Below, one piece after another: positions 22,506-28,403 of a stretch of 28,403 nucleotides of DNA (position 1 is the first letter of the stretch; every line of letters begins with the position of its first letter). The stretch comes from an uncultured Oscillospiraceae bacterium (GTDB lineage Bacteria; Bacillota; Clostridia; Oscillospirales; Oscillospiraceae). The DNA is taken from the NCBI GenBank assembly GCA_934552825.1, contig CAKTEQ010000007.1, positions 1 through 28,403 on the forward strand. The letters are read 5' to 3'. Both the position numbers and the translations under genes were made by a program. The notes under the pieces are model-generated. The model made no database searches and was not told where the DNA came from. It saw only the letters and a list, made by a program, of their open reading frames with translations.

Positions 22506-23567
22506 ATGTTTAATCACTATCTCATAACTGGAGCCACCGGATTTCTCGGGAGAGCTCTTGTAAACAGTCTTTTAAGCCGTGGCATAAAAGTCACCGCTCT
22601 CGTAATGCCCGGTGATCCATTGGCGGCATATCTGTCCGAGCGGGTGCAGATATGCACAGGGGACATAACCTCCCCGGCATCTCTTCGAGAATTCTTCTCC
22701 CAGGGGGGCAAGAATTCCTGCTGTGTCCACTGTGCCGGAATGATATCTATTGCTTCCAATCCTGGTAACAGAATTACGAAAATCAACGTGGAAGGCACGG
22801 CAAATATCATAGAGTTATGCAAAGAGTATCATATTGGAAAGCTGATATATGTCAGCTCGGTCCATGCCCTTCCCGAAACACCTGCAGGCCAGCCCATTTG
22901 CGAGGTTTCTCACCTCTCTCCGGATGCGGTATTCGGAGCTTACGGAAAATCGAAGGCGGCAGCAACACAGCTAATCCTGGACGCCGCTGGCTGTGGACTA
23001 AATGCCAGTGTTGTCCATCCCTCTGGTATTATCGGTCCCGGAGACCTCTCCGGAGGAAATATGAGCCAGATGCTCACTGCTTTCTGCCAGGGTTCTCTGC
23101 CCGTTGGTGTGCGGGGCGGCTACGACTTCGTGGACGTGCGCGATGTAGCCGAAGGTATCATATCCTGTGCGGAATGCGGACGTGCCGGAGAGTGCTATAT
23201 CCTCTCTGGTCACTACCTCACCATCCGCCAGCTTCTTACCATAGCGTCGGCATTTTCCGGGTTGCGTTCCCCAAGATACTACATCCCCCTGTCTATTGCA
23301 AAGCTCCTTGCTCCAGCAGCGGAAGCATTCAGTCTGCGGCGACAAAAAACTCCGTACTTCACACCCTACTCCATCTCCGTTCTCGGCTCTAATGGGCTCT
23401 TCTCCCATAAGAAAGCAGCTGCTGAACTTGGCTATTCCCCAAGGCCTGCGTCAGATACTCTAAAGGACACAATGACATGGCTTTTGGACAGATACCCCCG
23501 CACTATCCCCCGCGAGCGTCCTAGGAAGGCAAGACCCTCGAGGCATCCTAGGTCTCAGTCTGCATAA
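22506..23567 (+). CDS. NAD(P)-dependent epimerase/reductase, extended SDR family
   Basis: 353 residues. The nucleotide-binding motif TGATGFLG (8-15) is followed by the catalytic Tyr146-X3-Lys150 (AYGKSK) with Ser117/118 upstream. The overall layout suits dihydroflavonol-4-reductase-like members that reduce aldehydes or ketones, or 3-beta-hydroxysteroid-type relatives. The C-terminus is an Arg/Pro-rich tail. AGAGGG lies before ATG 22506. Paired with a divergent TetR regulator. The true substrate cannot be read from the sequence. Confidence 0.88.
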   Translation: MFNHYLITGATGFLGRALVNSLLSRGIKVTALVMPGDPLAAYLSERVQICTGDITSPASLREFFSQGGKNSCCVHCAGMISIASNPGNRITKINVEGTANIIELCKEYHIGKLIYVSSVHALPETPAGQPICEVSHLSPDAVFGAYGKSKAAATQLILDAAGCGLNASVVHPSGIIGPGDLSGGNMSQMLTAFCQGSLPVGVRGGYDFVDVRDVAEGIISCAECGRAGECYILSGHYLTIRQLLTIASAFSGLRSPRYYIPLSIAKLLAPAAEAFSLRRQKTPYFTPYSISVLGSNGLFSHKKAAAELGYSPRPASDTLKDTMTWLLDRYPRTIPRERPRKARPSRHPRSQSA

Positions 23568-23572
23568 GGCGT

Positions 23573-23615
23573 AAATATCCCCGGCTGCCGAAAAACGGCA
23601 GTCGGGGATATTTTT
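23573..23615 (+). terminator. Terminator after the SDR gene
   Basis: An 18-bp stem with one G-U pair (23573-23590 with 23596-23613), AAAAA loop and T-run to 23615. The complementary strand carries only a short T-run (AAA on the plus strand at 23573-23575), so it serves the convergent membrane-protein gene weakly at best. Confidence 0.85.
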
Positions 23616-23641
23616 ATGCGCTTCATAAACAGGTAATGGCG

Positions 23642-24472
23642 TTACTCTTTTCTCTCTGCCCGTCCGATATTTTCACCAGAGGTTTCCTCCTTCTTAGTGA
23701 TCATAAGGTTCCCTATCAGTTTTCCATTCTTACCGTATTTTGTGTGGAAGAACCCGAATACAGAGAACACAACTGCACCGATAAAGTTGACAAACAGATC
23801 CTTCATAGTGTCGATGAGCCCGATGTCTAAATAACCGCCAATCCCCAAATCTTTGCCATTTACAACAACGCTGGTAATATTATCTATCGTCACAGGTATA
23901 TTCTTACCCTCAGGGTTCAGCGTTACGGAGCGTATAGTGTGAATTACCGTATCCTTCTGCATATCCATGTTAAACAGGTGATCCATGCCGAACTCGAAAA
24001 ACTCCCACAGCACGCCTATAGTCATGGAAAAGCAGAATGCGACCAGCGCCACAAAGAGGGGCGACAGCTTCATCGAAACGCGCCTGCTGCCGTTGAGCAG
24101 CTCAACGAGAGACAGCCCCACCGCCGCCGCGAGGAAGCCTGTGGTCGTGTGGAGCATAACGTCCCAGTTCGTCACATTCACGAAATACTCCCCTATCTCG
24201 CCCAATATCTCCGACGCGAAAATGAATATCAGGATTATGACCTCCAGCACATTCGGCACGTCGATCTTGAGTTTGCCCTCCATGAAGGACGGTATCATAA
24301 ACAGCACAAGCGTCAGCAGGCACAGAAACACGTTATTATAGTCCTTGTCTATAAGTCGGGCTATCATAACGCCTACAACAATAACGCGCAGGACGATGTA
24401 CACTATGCACAGTCCCTTCTCGTTCTTCCACTTCTGCTGCAGGTCAGCCTTTCTCTTTTCCCGTTTTGTCAT
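23642..24472 (-). CDS. Polytopic membrane protein (YjdF/DUF2238-like)
   Basis: 276 residues with about six membrane helices. Conserved-looking charged residues sit in or next to helices: WDVMLHTTTGF, GVLWEFFEFGMDHLF and GLIDTMKDLFVNFIGA. That H/E/D arrangement recalls the YjdF/DUF2238 family of unknown function, possibly metal-binding; this is a family resemblance from memory. ATG 24472 is preferred because GGCGGTGG precedes it and a TATAAT on this strand (24498-24493) would start the transcript around 24486. Divergent from the MATE gene. Confidence 0.72.
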   Translation of the reverse strand: MTKREKRKADLQQKWKNEKGLCIVYIVLRVIVVGVMIARLIDKDYNNVFLCLLTLVLFMIPSFMEGKLKIDVPNVLEVIILIFIFASEILGEIGEYFVNVTNWDVMLHTTTGFLAAAVGLSLVELLNGSRRVSMKLSPLFVALVAFCFSMTIGVLWEFFEFGMDHLFNMDMQKDTVIHTIRSVTLNPEGKNIPVTIDNITSVVVNGKDLGIGGYLDIGLIDTMKDLFVNFIGAVVFSVFGFFHTKYGKNGKLIGNLMITKKEETSGENIGRAERKE

Positions 24473-24564
24473 TTCAGCCACCGCCATTTCTTATTATAAA
24501 GCTATGATACCATGTTTTTATACACCATTACAACCATCATCTTCCTCCGTTTGTAAAATGACAG

Positions 24565-24593
24565 TTGAATGCCCGCCGACGCTAATGTATACT
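24565..24593 (+). promoter_or_regulatory. Promoter of the MATE gene
   Basis: TTGAAT (24565-24570), 17-base spacer, TATACT (24588-24593). The predicted start, near 24600, coincides with an in-frame ATG. Confidence 0.6.
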
Positions 24594-24635
24594 GTTTATA
24601 TGGTTCCGCGAATAAAATTCAGAATGGTTGGTCGT

Positions 24636-25997
24636 ATGAAAAAGAACTTATTAGGCTCTGACTCCCTCATGTTTGACAACAGGCGGATATTCGCCCTGGT
24701 CATCCCCCTCATGGCAGAGCAGCTTCTTAATGCTGCCATCGGCTTTTTTGACACATTGATGGTCTCCTCCTGCGGCGAGGCGGCAGTCTCCGGCGTCGCC
24801 CTCGTGGACACTATCAGTATACTTGTCATAACCGTCTTCACGGCTATCTCCACCGGCGGCACGATAGTAGCCTCTCAATATCTGGGGCGCGGTGAGAAGG
24901 ATAAGGCAAACGTGGCGGCAAACCAGGTGTTCCTCTCCACTCTCTTCATATCCCTGCTCCTCGCGTTGGCGTGCTGCCTGCTGAGAAAGCCACTGCTTCT
25001 CGGCATATTCGGCGCGATAGAAGACGACGTGCTATCATCTGCTCTGAGCTATTTCCTCATGCTGGGCATCTCCTACCCCTTCGTCGCCCAATATAACACC
25101 TGCTCCGCCATACTCCGCGCCAACGGCAACAGCCTCACCCCCATGATAGTCTCGGTCATCATGAACCTCATCAACGTAGGTGGCAACGCGCTATGCATCT
25201 TCGGTTTCAACATGGGCGCCATGGGTGCCGGTCTCGCCACGCTCGTCAGCCGCATAATAGGCTTTATTATACTTTTCGTGCTCATCCGCCGGCCCAGCTT
25301 TGAGGTCGGGCTGAGCACACTTTTCCCCATAAAGCCCGACTTTCCCATAATAAAATCAGTACTCGCGATCGGTATCCCCACAGGTGTTGAAAACGTCATC
25401 TTCCACGCGGGCAAGCTCATCGTCCAGCGCTTTGTCACGTCCTACGGCACTATGCACATAGCCGCAAACTCCATCGCCAGCACCATAACGAATGTCCCCG
25501 TGATACTCTGCTGCTCCTTCGGCCTTGCTCTTACAACTATCGTCGGACAGTGCATGGGCGCCGGCAAAACCGACCAGGCGCGGTACTACACAAAGCGAAT
25601 GCTGAGGGACTGCTGGATGCTTCTTATTGTGCTCTGCACAGGGATGTTCTTTCTGCGTTACCCCATAGCCTCCATATACAAGCTGGAGGGGCCCACAATG
25701 GAACTCACGGCGGATCTGCTCGCAATCAGCTCTATCGCCTCTCTCCTGTTCTGGACGCCATCGTTTATCCCGACCTATACCCTCCGCGCCGCGGGGGACG
25801 TCAAGTTCGTCATGCTCGTGGGCATCATCTCCATGTGGGTGTGCCGCGTCGGGCTCGCCTACGTTTTCGGCACGCTGCTTGGGCTTAAGAGCATCGGCGT
25901 GCTCCTGGGCATGTGTGTGGACTGGCTCTGCCGGGGTGTGATATTCATCGTCCGCTTTGCCGGAAACAAGTGGACAATGCGAAAAGTCCTCTCCTGA
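24636..25997 (+). CDS. MATE-family efflux transporter
   Basis: About 453 residues, twelve predicted membrane helices in two homologous halves, as usual for Na+ or H+-coupled MATE exporters of cationic drugs and metabolites. Typical blocks are IPLMAEQLLNAAIGFFDTLMVSSCGEAAVSGVALVD, GGTIVASQYLGRGEKDKA in the first half and ALTTIVGQCMGAGKTDQARYYTKRM in the second. Start choice is open: ATG 24636 fits the family N-terminus (MKKNLLGSDSLMFDNRRI), while in-frame ATGs at 24624 and 24600 lack clear ribosome sites. Confidence 0.92.
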   Translation: MKKNLLGSDSLMFDNRRIFALVIPLMAEQLLNAAIGFFDTLMVSSCGEAAVSGVALVDTISILVITVFTAISTGGTIVASQYLGRGEKDKANVAANQVFLSTLFISLLLALACCLLRKPLLLGIFGAIEDDVLSSALSYFLMLGISYPFVAQYNTCSAILRANGNSLTPMIVSVIMNLINVGGNALCIFGFNMGAMGAGLATLVSRIIGFIILFVLIRRPSFEVGLSTLFPIKPDFPIIKSVLAIGIPTGVENVIFHAGKLIVQRFVTSYGTMHIAANSIASTITNVPVILCCSFGLALTTIVGQCMGAGKTDQARYYTKRMLRDCWMLLIVLCTGMFFLRYPIASIYKLEGPTMELTADLLAISSIASLLFWTPSFIPTYTLRAAGDVKFVMLVGIISMWVCRVGLAYVFGTLLGLKSIGVLLGMCVDWLCRGVIFIVRFAGNKWTMRKVLS

Positions 25998-26030
25998 ATT
26001 TTTTATCCCGGTGTTTTTCCATTTTTCTTA

Positions 26031-26059
26031 TTGACAAACCGCCTGCAATAAATTATAAT
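26031..26059 (+). promoter_or_regulatory. Promoter of tRNA-Leu
   Basis: Perfect TTGACA (26031-26036), 17-base spacer, perfect TATAAT (26054-26059). It is the strongest promoter in the window, as expected for a stable RNA. Confidence 0.88.
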
Positions 26060-26078
26060 AGCTCTCGCACTAATAAAT

Positions 26079-26163
26079 GCGAGAGTGCTGGAACAGGTAG
26101 ACAGGCACGTTTGAGGGGCGTGTGACAACCGTCGTGTGGGTTCAAGTCCCATCTCTCGCACCA
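26079..26163 (+). tRNA. tRNA-Leu (anticodon GAG)
   Basis: 85 bases with encoded CCA. Acceptor stem GCGAGAG/CTCTCGC, D arm CTGGAACAGGTAGACAGG, anticodon stem CACGT/GCGTG around loop TTGAGGG, a long class II variable arm, and the T arm with GGTTCAAGTCC. GAG reads CUU and CUC leucine codons. It abuts the mobile element end. Confidence 0.94.
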
Positions 26164-26167
26164 TGTC

Positions 26168-26194
26168 GAATGTTCATAACGACAATGAACATTC
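26168..26194. repeat. 10-bp inverted repeat between tRNA-Leu and the recombinase
   Basis: GAATGTTCAT (26168-26177) and ATGAACATTC (26185-26194) with a 7-base spacer, starting 5 bases after the tRNA. It could be a recombinase binding site at the element's end or part of the tRNA 3' processing region. Confidence 0.55.
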
Positions 26195-26199
26195 CGTAG

Positions 26200-26230
26200 A
26201 CAGGAGTAATCGAAAGATTGCTCCTGTTTT
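26200..26230 (+). terminator. Terminator of the tRNA-Leu transcript
   Basis: 12-bp stem with one G-U pair (26200-26211 with 26216-26227), GAAA tetraloop, then TTTT. It ends 4 bases before the recombinase stop codon. Confidence 0.8.
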
Positions 26231-26233
26231 CGT

Positions 26234-27925
26234 TTATCCGGCCTTGCGTGTGATGTACTCGACGGCAACGCCCTGTCGGGTATCTATCGTCACGCTGGAC
26301 GGCAAAGAAGCAACCTCCGGCATATCCAGTACGCCGATAAAGTTGTAGTGGATGTCAAGCTGCTGCGTCCGGTTTTTCCCTGTGCCCTGGGCGTGATGGA
26401 CAACGATCTTTTCCACCATCTCATTAAGGACCAGCGGCGTAAGCTCCTGTATGTCCGTATACTTTCGGACAAGCCGTAGAAAGCTGGCAGCGTTCATTCG
26501 GCTTTTCTTATCCTTGTCGATCTCCGCCCGCAAAGCGGAGATTTTCTTTTTCAGGACAAGCTGCTCGTCGTCATACCGCTTCGTGAGCATCATAAACCGA
26601 TCGTCGGACAGCTTTCCGTTGGCGTTGTCCTCGTAGGTCTTGGAGAAAAGCCCGTCCAGCTCGGCACACCGGGCCAGGTTGGCCCGAAGTTCCTCCTCGC
26701 GCCGTGCGCTCTCACGCTCGGCCACTTCCAAGGTTTTAGCCATCAGCAGCTTTACAAAGTCCTCCTCCTTGTCCTGCAAGAAGGCCGTCAGCCGTCGAAT
26801 CTCCAAAAGCATGACCTGTTCCAGCGCATCCACCCGGATATAGTGGGTCTGATTGCATGTACCCCGGTTGCCCCGATAGTTGGAGCAGTTGAAATATTGC
26901 AGCTCCGTATGCGGATGGTTGACGTTGAAATGCAGCTTGCGGCCACAATCCGCGCAGTAGAGAAGTCCGGCAAACATGTTCTTTTCCACCTTCTTCGGCT
27001 GCCTGCGTTTCGTACCCTCCCGGATACGCTGTACCATCTCCCAGGTCTGACGGTCAATGATGGGCTCATGCACGCCCTCAAAGATCACATGGTTTTCCTC
27101 GGGGTTTTCATACCGACGCTTATCCTTGAAGGATTTGGAGTAGGTCTTGAAATTGACTACATCCCCCATGTACTCGCGGGAGGTCAATATCTTGTTCACC
27201 GTGTTTGAGCTCCAATGATAGGGGCTTTCGGAAAAAGGCTTTCTCCCCGGCTTCCTGACGCCTTTCATCTTCCAATACTCCGTAGGCTTCAGGATTTCCT
27301 CCTGCTCAAAGATAGCGGCAGTCTTGTCGATCCCGTACCCGTCAATGCACATCTGGTAGATACGCCGCACCACGGCAGCAGCTTCCTCGTCAACGATCCA
27401 GTATTTGGGGTTGTCGGGGCTTTTCACATAGCCGTAGGGCGGCAGAGAAAGCGGGACACCGGCATTACCGCGCAAACGCTGGGAGCTTCGGATTTTACGG
27501 GAAATATCCCGAGCGTACCACTCGTTCATAATGTTGCGGAAGGGTGCAAACTCATTTTCGCCCTCGGCGCTGTCCACGCCGTCATTGACAGCGATAAACC
27601 GGACGCCATGCTCGGGAAAAAACTGGTCCGTGTAAAGCCCCACCTGCAAATAGTCGCGGCCCAGCCGGGACATATCCTTGACCATCACGGCACCGATGTA
27701 CCCGTCCTCGATGGCCTCGATCATTTCGGTAAAGCCGGGGCGATTGAAATTCGTACCGGTATAACCGTCGTCCACAAAGTATTTGGTATTGGGCAGGCCA
27801 TAATCCTTGGCATATCGTGAAAGCAGCCGCTTTTGGTTGGCTATGGAGTTACTGTCTCCCTGAACATCATCGTCACGGGACAGGCGGCAGTAAAGAGCAG
27901 TAATGATGTTTGACTGGCTATTCAT
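26234..27925 (-). CDS. Large serine recombinase (transposon integrase/excisionase)
   Basis: 563 residues from ATG 27925 (AGGAGG 5 bases upstream; 27952 is in frame but unsupported). The catalytic serine is Ser16 in ALYCRLSRDD, with the resolvase core (VDDGYTGTNFNRPGF, VKDMSRLGRDYLQVGLYTDQ). Then come the recombinase domain (PPYGYVKSPDNPKYWIVDEE), the zinc ribbon (YCADCGRK ... CSNYRGNRGTC), a coiled-coil stretch rich in Glu/Arg/Lys and a C-terminal beta domain. This is the TndX/TnpX type that excises and inserts circular intermediates using short target dinucleotides. It has its own promoter and should be the element's mobility enzyme. Confidence 0.95.
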   Translation of the reverse strand: MNSQSNIITALYCRLSRDDDVQGDSNSIANQKRLLSRYAKDYGLPNTKYFVDDGYTGTNFNRPGFTEMIEAIEDGYIGAVMVKDMSRLGRDYLQVGLYTDQFFPEHGVRFIAVNDGVDSAEGENEFAPFRNIMNEWYARDISRKIRSSQRLRGNAGVPLSLPPYGYVKSPDNPKYWIVDEEAAAVVRRIYQMCIDGYGIDKTAAIFEQEEILKPTEYWKMKGVRKPGRKPFSESPYHWSSNTVNKILTSREYMGDVVNFKTYSKSFKDKRRYENPEENHVIFEGVHEPIIDRQTWEMVQRIREGTKRRQPKKVEKNMFAGLLYCADCGRKLHFNVNHPHTELQYFNCSNYRGNRGTCNQTHYIRVDALEQVMLLEIRRLTAFLQDKEEDFVKLLMAKTLEVAERESARREEELRANLARCAELDGLFSKTYEDNANGKLSDDRFMMLTKRYDDEQLVLKKKISALRAEIDKDKKSRMNAASFLRLVRKYTDIQELTPLVLNEMVEKIVVHHAQGTGKNRTQQLDIHYNFIGVLDMPEVASLPSSVTIDTRQGVAVEYITRKAG

Positions 27926-27968
27926 TATTCCTCCTTTCACGCCGCCAAACAAATGCTTTTACAAGTAT

Positions 27969-27997
27969 ATTGTAGCATGTCTGGCGGCCCGTGTTAA
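27969..27997 (-). promoter_or_regulatory. Promoter of the serine recombinase
   Basis: On the minus strand, TTAACA (27997-27992), 17-base spacer, TACAAT (27974-27969), 44 bases before the ATG. Confidence 0.6.
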
Positions 27998-28017
27998 GGA
28001 TGTCGCGGGTTTGCGGA

Positions 28018-28182
28018 TTATAGCTTATCCGGCTTGTTCCTGCTCTCTGAAAGGATCAGCCGCCGTATCTTGTCCTCAACAGTCTCCTTGTTCGGCGCTT
28101 CTCCATAGATGGGCTTTACAGAGTATTTTGTATTCCCGACCTGATACTCGACGGGAAGCTGAACGACCTTCTTGTTTTCCAT
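28018..28182 (-). CDS. TnpW-like transposon-encoded protein
   Basis: 54 residues from ATG 28182 (AAGGAG 8 bases upstream; the frame is open to 28269 without a better signal). The pattern YQVGNTKYSVKPIYGEA followed by ETVEDKIRRLIL is what I recall from small TnpW-family proteins carried beside the recombinase in Tn4451-like and clostridial conjugative elements. The function is not established. It is transcribed toward the recombinase, which follows after a 92-base gap with its own promoter. Confidence 0.72.
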   Translation of the reverse strand: MENKKVVQLPVEYQVGNTKYSVKPIYGEAPNKETVEDKIRRLILSESRNKPDKL

Positions 28183-28222
28183 ATCTGACGCTCCTTTCTC
28201 ATTTCTCGGAGAAACAGCAAAG

Positions 28223-28249
28223 GGCAGCGTGTGTCCGCAACGCGCTGCC
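28223..28249. other. Stem-loop upstream of the TnpW-like gene
   Basis: GGCAGCG (28223-28229) and CGCTGCC (28243-28249) with flanking A/T pairing, terminator-like on either strand. It probably ends the unit encoded beyond the right edge. Confidence 0.55.
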
Positions 28250-28267
28250 TTTTGGTCTTTCCCCAGC

Positions 28268-28292
28268 ACTTCGGGCCAATCTGGCCCGAAGT
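28268..28292. other. Perfect 11-bp stem-loop
   Basis: ACTTCGGGCCA (28268-28278), 3-base loop, TGGCCCGAAGT (28282-28292). There is no T-run; it is the middle of three structures in the intergenic region. Confidence 0.7.
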
Positions 28293-28303
28293 CATCCGAG
28301 ATC

Positions 28304-28366
28304 GGGATGCCGCGCCGGGGAGGTTTGGGCTGTCCTAAGACAGATGGACCCCGGCGCGGTGATCCC
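28304..28366. other. Long nested stem-loop near the window edge
   Basis: A 17-pair outer stem with one bulge (28304-28320 with 28349-28366; core CCGCGCCGGGG) encloses a second hairpin, CTGTC-CTAA-GACAG (28330-28343). It may be a transfer origin, a recombinase accessory site or an RNA structure. No gene is seen from 28183 to the edge. Confidence 0.65.
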
Positions 28367-28403
28367 TTTGCTTCTATGTTGTTCTGACGGCCCGGACGGG
28401 CGG

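Larger units (their letters stand above)
26164..28403. mobile_element. End of an integrative element (Tn4451/Tn1549-like), partial
   Basis: From just after tRNA-Leu to the window edge there is a large serine recombinase, a TnpW-like protein and structured DNA, with no host-type genes. The recombinase C-terminus points at the tRNA, so the element's end lies between 26164 and 26233. The other end and any cargo are outside the window. The exact junction is not determined. Confidence 0.6.

Noticed and set aside
28304..28366. Retron-type msr/msd RNA
   Set aside because: The nested stem suits one superficially, but no reverse transcriptase is present in the window.
1..28403. CRISPR arrays, rRNA genes and IS-type transposases
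   Set aside because: No regularly spaced direct repeats, rRNA signatures or DDE transposases were seen; the only mobility enzymes are two serine recombinases.

Overview
The window (GC roughly in the mid-50s by eye) reads as chromosome of an anaerobic, spore-forming gut-type Firmicute, most likely class Clostridia near Oscillospirales. The grounds are AGGAGG-type ribosome sites and Gram-positive promoters, an oxygen-sensitive glycyl radical enzyme, the germination protein YpeB, TagO/MnaA wall-polymer genes, and a Tn4451/Tn1549-like serine recombinase. The genus call is inference.

Layout. 1-2530: a minus-strand promoter leaving the left edge, nth (endonuclease III) with its own promoter and terminator, then a small accessory island. 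The island holds a frameshifted two-TM protein, a 58-aa protein, a region of inverted repeats with a consensus promoter, a Hin/resolvase-type recombinase and a 35-aa overlapping ORF. 2558-12587: the main catabolic locus. A LysR regulator is divergent from a long minus-strand operon in the order glycyl radical enzyme, its radical-SAM activase, lipoprotein solute-binding protein, two permeases, two ATPases. It probably imports a small organic solute and cleaves it by radical chemistry; the substrate is unknown.

12643-14799: a YfcE-type phosphodiesterase divergent from three tiny conserved-looking proteins (possibly sporulation-linked), convergent with a membrane-anchored lipoprotein-like protein. 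14056-18141: minus operon trpS-tagO-mnaA-membrane protein, joining tRNA charging to wall teichoic acid/glycan precursors. 18242-21688: gltX, ypeB and cdd on the plus strand; the gltX terminator overlaps the ypeB ribosome site. 21800-25997: TetR with a divergent SDR reductase, then a polytopic membrane protein divergent from a MATE exporter.

26031-28403: a tRNA-Leu(GAG) gene directly followed by the end of an integrative mobile element (large serine recombinase, TnpW-like protein, strong stem-loops) that continues past the right edge.

The most interesting signals are the candidate invertible promoter or recombinase site at 1554-1680, the unassigned glycyl-radical/ABC-transporter operon, the gltX terminator that also buries the ypeB start, and the CTG-started small protein at 13795. 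All motif and repeat coordinates were read by hand; nothing was searched against databases.
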